Shown here piece by piece: positions 50,078 through 58,404 of a stretch of DNA of 60,366 bases. Positions within the stretch are counted from its first letter, which is position 1, and each line of letters starts with the position of its first letter. Position numbers and translations under genes: made by a program. Below the pieces are notes generated by a model, which was given only the letters and a program-made list of their open reading frames with translations, had not been told where the DNA came from and ran no database searches. This DNA comes from Clostridia bacterium. GTDB lineage: Bacteria > Bacillota > Clostridia > Oscillospirales > CAG-272. Where the stretch lies: NCBI GenBank assembly GCA_017481495.1, contig JAFUPC010000087.1, forward strand, positions 1-60,366, in the 5' to 3' direction.

Positions 50078-51132
50078 AAGATGCTCCCTCCTTTATGTTT
50101 CATCTGACAGCGAACGGCATATTTGTCGCCGCCCTCAAAGAATGCGGGATTGCGCATCGCTTTGATGCCGAGCAGTTCCATCAGACGGACATGGTGCGTT
50201 TTCATCCGTCCGTCCTCGTATAGATCAATGATCCGTCCGCCGCGCAGGTCGTCGTGGGCGGACATATCATACCCGACCGCGCCGTCATACGCCAGCGTGA
50301 TGCCGCAGTATTCCGCATCGAAATTGCAGTAATGCTCATGCCCGCAGAAAATACCGCTGACATCCCCGCGTTCCAGACACGCGGAAAACAGACCGGAATT
50401 CAGCTCCCCACAGCAGATTTCCTCCCGCTTGGCACCGTTGAACGCGGTCTCCTCCGGGTTGCGCGCACAGAGAATGTATTCGGGTATCGGAACGTGCATA
50501 TAGAGAATGGCGGGAATCTTCTGCCCGTTTTCCCGTTCCATGTCCGATGAGGTATCAAAATACCATTTCACCTGCGAAAACATGGGGGATGCCTGACAGC
50601 TTCCGTAGCCGAAGCAGTCCGGAAGCACGATCTGCCTGCCCTCCTCGGCAGAAAGACCGAAATGCTCGATGTAATCGGAGATCTCGCGGTTGGAATCCAG
50701 GGCAAAGATGTTGTATGCGACCCGGCTTCCGTCCGCGGACAGGATCGGAAGAACGTAATTTCCGCATCCGTAAACGTCGTCGGGACCGCCCTCGGACAGG
50801 CACAGCGGGAAGCGTTCGTAAACCTTTTGTTGTTCCCGGTTGGACATTCCCGATTCACGGTCGTGGTTGCCGTAAACGTGCGCCCACGGAAGTCCCCGTC
50901 TGTGAATTGGTTCTAAAACTGCCGAAAGATATGTATAAAGATCATCCGGGGACGTTGCGCCGCACTGGTCTCCGCCGAGCAGGACAAGGTCGGGATGCGT
51001 GTGTTCCAAAAGGGCATCGATCCCCCTCACAAGAAGCGGGGAGAAATTTTTTCCGCCGTGAAAATCGGAGATCATCAGAATGCGGAACGTTCCATCTGGA
51101 TGAAAGCGGAGCGGGATTTTTGTGGTTTTCAT
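50074..51132 (-). CDS. Metallophosphoesterase
   Basis: A 352-residue dimetal phosphoesterase with all motifs of the calcineurin-like fold: MISDFHGG (D-x-H), LGGDQC, VYGNHDRES (GNHD near residue 116), MHVPIPEYI and GHEHYCN. The fold acts on nucleotides, sugar phosphates or phosphodiesters; the substrate is unknown. No signal peptide is visible, so it is probably cytoplasmic. It lies 19 bp after the DUF5662 gene and overlaps the following paralogue. The pair is the end of a co-directional ten-gene run from 56559. Confidence 0.88.
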   Translation of the reverse strand: MKTTKIPLRFHPDGTFRILMISDFHGGKNFSPLLVRGIDALLEHTHPDLVLLGGDQCGATSPDDLYTYLSAVLEPIHRRGLPWAHVYGNHDRESGMSNREQQKVYERFPLCLSEGGPDDVYGCGNYVLPILSADGSRVAYNIFALDSNREISDYIEHFGLSAEEGRQIVLPDCFGYGSCQASPMFSQVKWYFDTSSDMERENGQKIPAILYMHVPIPEYILCARNPEETAFNGAKREEICCGELNSGLFSACLERGDVSGIFCGHEHYCNFDAEYCGITLAYDGAVGYDMSAHDDLRGGRIIDLYEDGRMKTHHVRLMELLGIKAMRNPAFFEGGDKYAVRCQMKHKGGSIF

Positions 51133-51151
51133 ATGCAGACCTCGGTATCAG

Positions 51152-51718
51152 TCAGGAAATCGGGTAAGGCAGTTCGGCGGGGTATTCCCCTTTGGCATCC
51201 AGGGAGCGCAGATACGCAAAGCACGCATCCTCGCCTTTTTCTGCAAGCATACACAAAAGGGATTCCAGAAGCCGGGCAGTCTCGGGGTGCATTTCGTATC
51301 GGTCGGGGCCGCCGCGGAAATAGCGCAGGGGATGACCGTCGTCGTAATCCTTGCCGCGGTAAATCTTGGAGGCGGCGACACGGTCACAGAACATTTCGAT
51401 GACGTAGCAAAGGGGCATTTTCACTGGTGCATTCCGGTGTTCGGTCTCCGAAAAATCGCGCCAGTATTCAAAATGATGGCGGTTGCGCCCCTTGTGGTGA
51501 AGCCATGCGGCGGAATAGCCTTTTTCCTCCCGCTCAGCGGCGTTGGGACTTCTTCTCCCCTGAAAGTATTTCGCACCCGTCAGAAATTCGGTCGGGGTGT
51601 ATTTGGACAAGTCATGGAACAGCCCCTGGAAACCGATGCCCGCGCGGAAGCAGTGGGCGATGACACGGTGACGGTGGCGTGTGATGACACGGAAATGGGC
51701 AATGGGATGGAAAGACAT
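51152..51718 (-). CDS. DUF5662-family protein
   Basis: A 188-residue protein of a conserved uncharacterised family common in Clostridia. The histidine-rich motifs RHRHRVIAHCFRAG, LFHDLSKYTPTEF and HHKGRNRHHFEYW look like an HD-type or metal-binding helical fold, with a second acidic part EMFCDRVAASKIYRGKDYDD. I infer possible phosphohydrolase-like chemistry from the spaced HD residues only; it is not established. It starts 6 bp after the tyrosine recombinase gene. Its real function is unknown. Confidence 0.8.
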   Translation of the reverse strand: MSFHPIAHFRVITRHRHRVIAHCFRAGIGFQGLFHDLSKYTPTEFLTGAKYFQGRRSPNAAEREEKGYSAAWLHHKGRNRHHFEYWRDFSETEHRNAPVKMPLCYVIEMFCDRVAASKIYRGKDYDDGHPLRYFRGGPDRYEMHPETARLLESLLCMLAEKGEDACFAYLRSLDAKGEYPAELPYPIS

Positions 51719-51724
51719 TTCAAA

Positions 51725-52813
51725 CTAAGATTCCTTTTCTTTGGACTTACGCATTTGGAACGTATTGCGGTGGCGCAGGAGGTTGTCGGTCGATTCCTCG
51801 ACATAATACTGCTTGGTCGTGTTGACATCGTTGTGCCCGAGTGCCTGCGCGACAAGGAAAATATCGCCTGTTTCGTTGTACAGCTCCGTGCCGTAGGTCT
51901 TGCGGAGCTTGTGGGGGGTGATGTGTTCCTTGGTGCCGAGAAGCGTGGTATATTTGTGGACGAGCAGTTCCACTGTCTGCACGCACATCCGCCGCCGCTG
52001 TCCGGACAGAAACAGCGCATCCGCATCCCGCTCGTCCGCCGGGGTGATGGCCTCCCGCAGGGGAAGATAATCGGCAAGCGCGGCGATCACCTCATCGGAG
52101 AGGGCAATGCGCTGGCGCTTTGCGCCCTTGCGGTCGACTTCCAGAATGCAGTTTTCCAGATCGAGATCGGAAATGTTGATGCCGACCAGCTCCGAAACAC
52201 GGATCCCTGTGCCGAGCAGAACCGTGAAAATGGCAAGATCGCGGGTGCGGTTCTTTTCCAGTGCCGCACGTTGACGGGAAGACATACCACAATTCGCAGG
52301 ATCCGGCAGATTTGCGCCGCTCTCCTCCACAGTGTCAAGCAGAGCGGGGATCTCCTTTGGCTGAAGCTTGATGACGTGCGGAGCGGAGCGGTTTTCGTCC
52401 TTTGTCACGCGCTCCGCCTTGTCCATCGGGTTGGCATCGAGATAGTCCTTGCGGATGAGATAGAGAAAAAACGCATTGAGACAGCAGAATTTCCGGTGAA
52501 CGCCCGCATAATGGTTTCCGGTGCTCCACAGATACGCAACATACGCATCAATGTCCGCGCCGCGCAGGGCGGCAAGGTCGGAAACGGCGACATCTTTGAC
52601 TTCTTTTCCCATCAACACGGGGGTGGAATCCCGCAGCCATGTCAGAAAATGGCGCAGGTCATACGCATAAGAATGACGGGTGCGCGCCGTGGAGTTGCCC
52701 TTGCGGGACGAAATGTATGCGGTGACATACGGGGGCATTTCCGCGCAGAGCGCAAAGGCTTTTTTATCAAGCGCATCGTCGTTTTCCGCACGGTAGCTGC
52801 CGGGCTTTGCCAT
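51725..52813 (-). CDS. Tyrosine recombinase (XerC/XerD-like)
   Basis: A 362-residue site-specific recombinase. The N-terminal SAM-like core-binding domain (about 35-145, TARTRHSYAYDLRHFLTWLR) precedes the catalytic domain. Catalytic residues are Arg near 203 in GTGIRVSEL, His-x-x-Arg near 301 in HKLRKTYGT, His near 327 in ALGHNDVNTT and the nucleophile Tyr in TKQYYVEE near 335. Xer enzymes resolve chromosome dimers at dif; integrase use is the alternative. No phage or element genes lie nearby, so a chromosomal Xer-type role is more likely. It directly follows the small protein at 52814 (adjacent stop and start). Confidence 0.92.
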   Translation of the reverse strand: MAKPGSYRAENDDALDKKAFALCAEMPPYVTAYISSRKGNSTARTRHSYAYDLRHFLTWLRDSTPVLMGKEVKDVAVSDLAALRGADIDAYVAYLWSTGNHYAGVHRKFCCLNAFFLYLIRKDYLDANPMDKAERVTKDENRSAPHVIKLQPKEIPALLDTVEESGANLPDPANCGMSSRQRAALEKNRTRDLAIFTVLLGTGIRVSELVGINISDLDLENCILEVDRKGAKRQRIALSDEVIAALADYLPLREAITPADERDADALFLSGQRRRMCVQTVELLVHKYTTLLGTKEHITPHKLRKTYGTELYNETGDIFLVAQALGHNDVNTTKQYYVEESTDNLLRHRNTFQMRKSKEKES

Positions 52814-53095
52814 TTATGTACCGTCCTTTCTGTTTTTGGAACGGAAAAGCAGCTGCCGCCGTTTTTCTTTCAGTGCCGCGCGGCGGGATGCTGTTTTCTC
52901 CATATCCGGGGTGAGTGAGAGAACGGCGCCTGCACCGTCCGTTTCCGCACGGAAGACCGTGCCATCCTCATATGGTGTGTCATCTACAGCTGCTGTTTGG
53001 GCAGGACAGAGGTACCGATTTTCGTATTCGTCCAGAAGAACGAGCATCCCGTTTTCGGTGCGGTCAAGGGTCAGAAAAATGGTCGTGTTTTCCAT
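52814..53095 (-). CDS. Small DUF3006-like protein
   Basis: A 93-residue protein with an N-terminal beta motif IFLTLDRTENGMLVLLDEYE that resembles DUF3006 (LDR-xx-G-xAVL), then a basic helical tail KEKRRQLLFRSKNRKDG. It sits between the 83-residue protein and the recombinase gene, with its stop touching the next start codon. Function is unknown. The family assignment is tentative. Confidence 0.65.
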   Translation of the reverse strand: MENTTIFLTLDRTENGMLVLLDEYENRYLCPAQTAAVDDTPYEDGTVFRAETDGAGAVLSLTPDMEKTASRRAALKEKRRQLLFRSKNRKDGT

Positions 53096-53104
53096 AATGG
53101 TCTT

Positions 53105-53356
53105 TTACAAAAATTGTTCTGTGAGACGGACAATCAGCTCCTCCGGTGTCGGGAGCCCCTCTGCATCCGGTGCAGCTGTACCTGGCGCGGTTTCCCAGAC
53201 AGGCTCTGCCGCCGGATTCTCTGCCGCCGCGCGGATGGCATCGGCGATCGCGGCGTGAACCTGGTCGGCGGGAATGCCTTCCTTTTCCGCAATCTGCGAA
53301 AGCAGTGCGCGGATGCGTTCTTTGAGTTCAGGGGAGAGATTGTCTTCGTTCATCAC
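53105..53356 (-). CDS. Small helical acidic protein, unknown
   Basis: An 83-residue protein with an amphipathic start (LSPELKERIRALLSQIAEKE) and a second helix AAIADAIRAAAENP, then a Pro/Ala/Glu linker and a short end PEELIVRLTEQFL. No family is recognised. It lies 7 bp after the FTR-like gene and 9 bp before the DUF3006-like gene, so it is part of the operon. Confidence 0.6.
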   Translation of the reverse strand: MMNEDNLSPELKERIRALLSQIAEKEGIPADQVHAAIADAIRAAAENPAAEPVWETAPGTAAPDAEGLPTPEELIVRLTEQFL

Positions 53357-53363
53357 TTCATTT

Positions 53364-53564
53364 TCAATCCTTTGATTTGTAGTAGAGCAGACAGTGGCAA
53401 TATCCCTCGAAGTCCGGGTCCTTGATCTGCTCTCTGAATTCTTTGCACATACATTTGTTGTCCTCGGTACGCTGCAGGCGGCAGGGGCAGTAGCCGCCGG
53501 TCGTTTTCAGTCCTTCGCGGATGGTGCGGACAATCTCCGCATCGGTATTTTCTCTGATTTTCAT
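53364..53564 (-). CDS. Ferredoxin:thioredoxin reductase catalytic-subunit-like protein
   Basis: A 66-residue protein with the six-cysteine pattern of the FTR catalytic subunit: CPC (26-28), CMC (38-40) and CHC (56-58) in GGYCPCRLQRTEDNKCMCKE and FEGYCHCLLYYK. In FTRs four of the cysteines hold a [4Fe-4S] cluster and two form the redox disulfide, passing electrons from ferredoxin to thioredoxin. The spacing here (CPC-x9-CMC-x15-CHC) is the short form known in anaerobes and archaea. It lies 42 bp after the TlpA-type thioredoxin and shares a run with CcdA, suggesting that it supplies reducing power to them. No variable FTR subunit is present. Confidence 0.82.
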   Translation of the reverse strand: MKIRENTDAEIVRTIREGLKTTGGYCPCRLQRTEDNKCMCKEFREQIKDPDFEGYCHCLLYYKSKD

Positions 53565-53606
53565 AAAAAGGATTCCTCTCTTTGTCCCGGGTTATGTGTG
53601 GAAAAA

Positions 53607-54338
53607 TTATTTGGATGGCTGTGCCTGTGTCTGTGACGGTGACTGCGTGTCGTCTCCGGTTTCCGCGAGCACGGAATCGAGAACGCGGCGTAAATCATCA
53701 CCTGCGATTACGCCGACCTGCGCGCCGACAATGTTGGCATCCGCATCAATGAGGACGGTCATCGGAATGGAATACGCACCGTAAACCGACGCGGCATCCA
53801 GGTCACAGTCGTAATAGACGGGGAACGAATATCCCGCATCGGAAACGAACTGCCCGGCACGTTCCACAGTATCGCGGGAGCCGTCGGTCAGATTGACCAT
53901 CATGAACACAACGTCCTCACCGTATTCCCCGTATACCGCATCAAAGTCGGGAAGCTCCGATTTGCACGGGGAGCACCAGGTCGCCCAGAAATTGATAAGA
54001 ATGGGTTTTCCGTAGAAATCGGATAAGTTTACCGTTGTTCCGTCGGCGTTGTAGACGGTGAAGTCGTAGGCGGGAATAACGTCCGCGGCAGAAGCATCAC
54101 CGCCGTCCTCTGCGGTCAGCGCGGCACTTTCGTCCGATACAGTGATATCAGCGGCATTGGTGCTGCCATTGGAAGTGCTATCGGAAACACCTGCGGCAAG
54201 TCCCACGGTGCTGTCCGGTGTATAGCGGTCGGAAAGATACCGGTAGGCAAACATTGCCGCGGCAAGCAGGAAAAGAAGGATGATGAGAAGCCATACAAAG
54301 CCGCGCTTTGACGGTGCTTCTGTTTGATTGACAGACAA
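53607..54338 (-). CDS. TlpA-type membrane-anchored thioredoxin
   Basis: A 243-residue protein. A short cytoplasmic N-terminus and one transmembrane segment (VWLLIILLFLLAAAMFAYRY) are followed by an extracytoplasmic linker and a thioredoxin fold with the active site WATWCSPCKSELPDF (CxxC). A TlpA/ResA-like segment SIPMTVLIDADANIVG holds the cis-proline region. It would reduce or maintain disulfides outside the membrane. The start is TTG 54336-54338, with AAGGAGG ahead, directly behind the CcdA stop. Electron supply presumably comes from CcdA. A role in a CXXC-dependent envelope protein such as a sporulation factor or cytochrome maturation is possible; no cytochrome gene is seen. Confidence 0.9.
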   Translation of the reverse strand: MSVNQTEAPSKRGFVWLLIILLFLLAAAMFAYRYLSDRYTPDSTVGLAAGVSDSTSNGSTNAADITVSDESAALTAEDGGDASAADVIPAYDFTVYNADGTTVNLSDFYGKPILINFWATWCSPCKSELPDFDAVYGEYGEDVVFMMVNLTDGSRDTVERAGQFVSDAGYSFPVYYDCDLDAASVYGAYSIPMTVLIDADANIVGAQVGVIAGDDLRRVLDSVLAETGDDTQSPSQTQAQPSK

Positions 54339-54351
54339 GGGGTTCCCTCCT

Positions 54352-55035
54352 TTACGAAAACAGTGCCATCACGGCATTCAGCCAGCCAAATGTCATGCAG
54401 ATGCCGATGACGATGAGAAAAATGCCGCAGACCAGATTGATGATGCGGTAATGCGATTTGATGAAGCGGAACGTGCCCGCAAGCCGGTCGAGCAGCAAGG
54501 TGGAGAGCAGAAACGGAATGCCCAGTCCCAGCGAATAGCAGAGCAGAAGAACAGCACCCCGTGCCGCACCGCCGCCGCCCGATGCCAGCATCAGCGCAGA
54601 GCCGAGAAACGCACCGACACATGGAGTCAGGCTGACGGAATAGATGATGCCGAACAGAAAGGCGGAAAAGACGGTATCCGCACGGTGCCCCCCGCGCATC
54701 CCGGAAAAGAATGGCAGATGGAATACATCAAGATACGACAGCCCGAGCAGAATGACGATGATGCCGGAAATCACGTTGACCGCCGTCCGGTATCGGGTCA
54801 GAAACGTGCCGAGTGTTCCCGCAAACACGCCGAGCGCACAGAACACGACGGTGAATCCGACAACGAACGCCGCCGCGCGGAGAAGCACGGGAGAACGTTT
54901 CGCGGTTGCGTTTTGGGTTGTATCGGCGGTGACGGCATTTGCACCGAAATACGACAGATACACGGGGAGCATCGGGAGCATACAGGGGGAAATGAACGAG
55001 ATGATCCCCTCAAGAAAGGTGATGAAATACGTCAT
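54352..55035 (-). CDS. ccdA: CcdA-type thiol-disulfide electron carrier
   Basis: A 227-residue membrane protein of the CcdA/DsbD-beta family with six hydrophobic segments. The two conserved membrane cysteines sit in FISPCMLPMLPVYL near residue 18 and in SLTPCVGAFLG near 130, as expected. It carries electrons from cytoplasmic thioredoxin across the membrane to the TlpA-type protein, whose gene follows immediately. It starts 27 bp after the solute-binding lipoprotein gene and has no strong ribosome binding site. This is the middle of a redox trio (CcdA, TlpA, FTR-like). Confidence 0.93.
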   Translation of the reverse strand: MTYFITFLEGIISFISPCMLPMLPVYLSYFGANAVTADTTQNATAKRSPVLLRAAAFVVGFTVVFCALGVFAGTLGTFLTRYRTAVNVISGIIVILLGLSYLDVFHLPFFSGMRGGHRADTVFSAFLFGIIYSVSLTPCVGAFLGSALMLASGGGGAARGAVLLLCYSLGLGIPFLLSTLLLDRLAGTFRFIKSHYRIINLVCGIFLIVIGICMTFGWLNAVMALFS

Positions 55036-55062
55036 ACGGTGAAAAATACCAAAAGAAAAGGA

Positions 55063-56559
55063 TTATTCCAGTGCCGCAAACGATTCGAGCATCGCATCCC
55101 ATTTCTTTTCAATGGAAGCGGACTGTTTTTCGTAGAAAGAGGCAAATTCGCCCGGCTTGCGTTCGGTTGAGCCCATCATGTTGTAGAAGAACGAGCCGGT
55201 GCCGAGCAGCTTGTCGGCGATCATGATAAACGAGGTGTCGATGGTGTTGTAGATGATGTCGATCATATCGGAATCGCGCTGGGTGTCGGCATATTTCGAT
55301 TTGAGCGCGACCTCATACCATGCGGGAATGACGGTTCGGTAGGCTTCGATGGAAAGGGATTCCAGCGTTGCGCCGCACAGCTCCAGACGGGAAGCATCCG
55401 TTGTGACGGGGATGACCGCACTCTGTCCGTTGACGGTGCCGGCGGCGGACATATATTCCATGCCCTCGTCAAGCACAGGCATCGGAAGAACACCGTAAGG
55501 GTCTTCCATATTGCGGATGATCTCGTCCGTGTATTCCGACAGCCAGCCGAGGAAGAACAGGGATTTGCCGTCCGCAAAGTGTTCCATGCCGTCGATATTC
55601 TTGTCGGTATAGGAAATGTTGTCCTCATACAGAATGGTGTACAGCTTTTCCGCCCAGCGCACGGAATCTTCATTGTAAATGTCAAGCACGGGAAGACCGT
55701 CCGCATCGCGTTTCAGATACGAAAGGCCGGTGGACATGGAAACGTAGTTGATGGTCTGCTGTCCGCGGTTGAAAAGACCGTAGAGGTCACCGTCGTCTGC
55801 CATACCGCTGCCGTTTAAGTCTTGATAAACATCGCGGCACAGCGTGATGAATCTGTCATACGTCCAGGTGTGGTTCTCGACCATGTCGTAAAGCTCGTTG
55901 TAGTCTTCAAAATAATTGTTGTAGATCTTCTTGTTGAAGATGGTGCAGGAACCGCCCTCCAATGTGGAGACGGAGAACGCACCGGTCAGAAAATAGCGTT
56001 TGTCTGTCGTGATGGCGCCGCCGTCCATGAACGCTTTGTACCACCACGGCTGTTCAATGTCGATATAGGCAAGGTCGGAGACCTCACGGAAATAGCCGTC
56101 CAGGCACAGACGGAAGCACTGGGAGGTTTCCAGAAAAATGATGTCATACGGGCAGTCGCCGGCGGCGATCATCTTGGAGACTTCGCCCGGATAGGTGCCC
56201 CAATCGTCGGAGCCCATCGCGTAGGAAAGCTTGATGCCGAGACGTTCTTCGGTCGTCATGTCGCGGGTATAGAGTGCATCCGCGATGATGTCGCCGGAGT
56301 CGCCGTACCAGTCGGAGGAGTCGTGTCCGCCCATCTGTTCCAGTCCGAAGTGGAGAATGGAAACGGTCTCGCCGCCAAAGTCAAGATCCGGAAGATTGTC
56401 CCGGATAACGTCTTCGGTGATAGCCGGGGTGTCGGAAACGGGTGCGGCGGTGGTATCGTCTGTGACGGTATGATTGTCAGAAGATCCGCAGGCGGCAGTG
56501 AGGGATGCGGTCAGGAGCAGAGCAAAGATGCAGGAGACGGTGCGTATACAGTGTTTCAT
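55063..56559 (-). CDS. ABC-type extracellular solute-binding lipoprotein, paralogue
   Basis: A 498-residue lipoprotein: signal sequence CIRTVSCIFALLLTAS, lipobox LTAAC, a Ser/Thr/Asp-rich linker, then the same solute-binding fold as at 27497. Shared style is seen in GDYNELYDMVENHTWTYDRF-like and WYEVALKSKYADT segments and in YDIIFLETSQCFRLCLDG. ATG 56557-56559 is chosen, with AAAGGATGGG upstream. No permease genes accompany it. Instead it leads into CcdA, TlpA and FTR-like genes, an unusual pairing. It may bind an imported ligand for a permease elsewhere, or sense one. Confidence 0.87.
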   Translation of the reverse strand: MKHCIRTVSCIFALLLTASLTAACGSSDNHTVTDDTTAAPVSDTPAITEDVIRDNLPDLDFGGETVSILHFGLEQMGGHDSSDWYGDSGDIIADALYTRDMTTEERLGIKLSYAMGSDDWGTYPGEVSKMIAAGDCPYDIIFLETSQCFRLCLDGYFREVSDLAYIDIEQPWWYKAFMDGGAITTDKRYFLTGAFSVSTLEGGSCTIFNKKIYNNYFEDYNELYDMVENHTWTYDRFITLCRDVYQDLNGSGMADDGDLYGLFNRGQQTINYVSMSTGLSYLKRDADGLPVLDIYNEDSVRWAEKLYTILYEDNISYTDKNIDGMEHFADGKSLFFLGWLSEYTDEIIRNMEDPYGVLPMPVLDEGMEYMSAAGTVNGQSAVIPVTTDASRLELCGATLESLSIEAYRTVIPAWYEVALKSKYADTQRDSDMIDIIYNTIDTSFIMIADKLLGTGSFFYNMMGSTERKPGEFASFYEKQSASIEKKWDAMLESFAALE

Positions 56560-56706
56560 GAGAGAATCCCATCCTTTCGAAAAATAATTTGTTGTTCTGT
56601 AATAAATAAGTATATCAAAAAAATATTGACGCAATGCGTGGAAAGTATGAACATTTTTTGAATATCATAGAAACGGCATACAATTCAGGCAGGTTTGCAT
56701 TTCCCG

Positions 56707-56735
56707 TTGACAAAACCGTGTTTTTATGGTATAAT
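56707..56735 (+). promoter_or_regulatory. Promoter of the microcompartment-like gene
   Basis: TTGACA (56707-56712), 17-bp spacer, TATAAT (56730-56735). The short leader leads to AAAGGAG at about 56756. Confidence 0.9.
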
Positions 56736-56772
56736 AAATAGGTATATGAAACACGAAAGGAGCCGCCATGAA

Positions 56773-57504
56773 ATGAACGAAATGCAATCCGCATTCTCCA
56801 TCCCGGAGCTGGTCGGAACAACTCTGCTTGACACCATCGGTCTGGTCATCACGGGTATTGACGATGCTCTGCGGGAACAGATGAAGTTGTCTGTAAACAG
56901 ACCGTCCGGGGATCGGGAAACACAGTGCCTCGGGCTTTTGTCCTCCCGTACTGGCGCGGCGGGGCAGATCATCGCCTGCGATGATGCCGTCAAGGCGACG
57001 GGAACGCACATCGTTTCCGTGGAACTTCCGCGCGATACCAAGGGATGGGGCGGTCACGGCAGCTACATCGTGCTCGGCGGAAGAACGCCGTCCGACGTGC
57101 GAGAGGCGGTCTCCATCGCTCTTGACAACATCACGCGCAATGCAGGGGAAGTCTACATCAGCGAAGCCGGACATCTGGAATTTGCATTCACGGCGCGCGC
57201 GGGCGAGGTCGTGGAAAAAGCGTTCGGCGCACCCGTGGGACAGGCATTCGGGTTCCTTGCGGCATCTCCCGCCGCCATCGGTCTGGTGCTTGCCGACCGG
57301 GCACTCAAAGCCGCGCCCGTTGACATTGTGTCCTACATGACACCCACCATCGGCACCAGTCACTCAAACGAAGTCATTTTAGCGTTTTCCGGGGAAGCAT
57401 CCGCGGTACGCGCGGCGGTACGCGAAGCACGCGCCGTCGGTCTGCCGCTTCTCGGGGCGATGGGATCTCCGGCACTGTCGCCGGGCGGCGAGTCGTACAT
57501 CTGA
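56773..57504 (+). CDS. Bacterial microcompartment shell protein, PduB-like (tandem BMC domain)
   Basis: A 243-residue protein that matches the PduB-type trimeric shell proteins. Motifs are ELVGTTLLDTIGLVITGIDD, SSRTGAAGQIIACDDAVKAT, IVSVELPRDTKGWGGHGSYI, EAGHLEFAFTARAGEVVEKA and GTSHSNEVILAFSGEASAVR. Two BMC-fold repeats cover roughly 30-130 and 135-235. Shell proteins normally come in large operons with an enzyme core; none is seen here within the surrounding 60 kb. ATG 56773 is chosen with AAAGGAG ten bases ahead; the ATG at 56768 is out of frame and ends at once. It may assemble with shell parts encoded elsewhere or be a specialised stand-alone protein. Confidence 0.9.
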   Translation: MNEMQSAFSIPELVGTTLLDTIGLVITGIDDALREQMKLSVNRPSGDRETQCLGLLSSRTGAAGQIIACDDAVKATGTHIVSVELPRDTKGWGGHGSYIVLGGRTPSDVREAVSIALDNITRNAGEVYISEAGHLEFAFTARAGEVVEKAFGAPVGQAFGFLAASPAAIGLVLADRALKAAPVDIVSYMTPTIGTSHSNEVILAFSGEASAVRAAVREARAVGLPLLGAMGSPALSPGGESYI

Positions 57505-57557
57505 CCCGCACTCCGGGTAGATTTCCTGTTTTTTGTGTGAAAATTCTCTGCACATGA

Positions 57558-57586
57558 TTGACAATCAGATGATTGTGTGGTATAAT
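57558..57586 (+). promoter_or_regulatory. Promoter of the DUF1836 gene
   Basis: TTGACA (57558-57563), 17-bp spacer, TATAAT (57581-57586). Confidence 0.88.
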
Positions 57587-57630
57587 GATAATGAAACACA
57601 ATACAATAGCAGGAAAGGGTATAAAACGAT

Positions 57631-58221
57631 ATGACAATCAAAATCGAAAACCGCATGATTCCCGGTACACAGATGGACAAACAGCTGATGGGCAATGTGA
57701 CGGGGCTGGCTTTCCTTGATAAAATATTCTACATTCAGAACGGAATTATGCTCGCGCAGATCCGCGACATTTCCGGCATCGACGGCTCGACTCTGCAGAA
57801 CTGGGTCAAACGCGGCTGGACCGGAAATGCCGTCAACAAGACATATACCAAGGATCAGCTTTCCCGGATTCTGCTCATCAATATGATGCGCCAGTCCCTG
57901 CAGCTGGAAAAGATCGACTTCATTCTCCATTATATCAACGGTGACATCAACTCCAAGGACGACGACATCATTCCCGAATCCAAGCTTTACGATTATGTCT
58001 GTAAGATCATCGAAGCGGCAGATGAAGCGGGGGATGGTGTCTGCACGGCGGAACAGCTGCGGGAGCTTGTCAACATTCACACAGCGGATTATGCCGAGGT
58101 GTTCCCCGGTGCAAAGGAGCGTCTGCACAAGGTGCTCATGATCATCATTACCGCGTACAATGCGGCGAAGCTTTCCGATTTTGCCAATATGCAGATGCTG
58201 GATATTGCAGCGGAAGCGTGA
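57631..58221 (+). CDS. DUF1836 family putative regulator
   Basis: A 196-residue protein of the DUF1836 family, common in Firmicutes and thought to be DNA-binding. A MerR-like helix-turn-helix is visible in IRDISGIDGSTLQNWVKRGW (about 50-70). The rest is helical, for example QLSRILLINMMRQSLQLEKI and RLHKVLMIIITAYNAAKL. AGGAAAGG precedes ATG 57631 and a good promoter is present. The target is unknown; the two flanking genes are candidates. It is separately transcribed from the PduB-like gene. Confidence 0.9.
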   Translation: MTIKIENRMIPGTQMDKQLMGNVTGLAFLDKIFYIQNGIMLAQIRDISGIDGSTLQNWVKRGWTGNAVNKTYTKDQLSRILLINMMRQSLQLEKIDFILHYINGDINSKDDDIIPESKLYDYVCKIIEAADEAGDGVCTAEQLRELVNIHTADYAEVFPGAKERLHKVLMIIITAYNAAKLSDFANMQMLDIAAEA

Positions 58222-58404
58222 CGAAAACAAATCAATAACGATAAAACGGGGTGCTGTATGCAGATGCGGCATCCCTGTTTTTTCGCCAAAATCAGAAAAT
58301 TTCCCATTTGTTCAAAAAATCGTCATCAATCGCACGGCAGGATATGGTACAATAATGGTACAAGATTCGTAACACCAGATTCTGTTATGACAGGGAGACT
58401 TACC

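Noticed and set aside
51725..52813. Integrase of a mobile element
   Set aside because: No phage, conjugation or excision genes nearby; it lies within a tight operon of unrelated genes and looks like a Xer-type enzyme.
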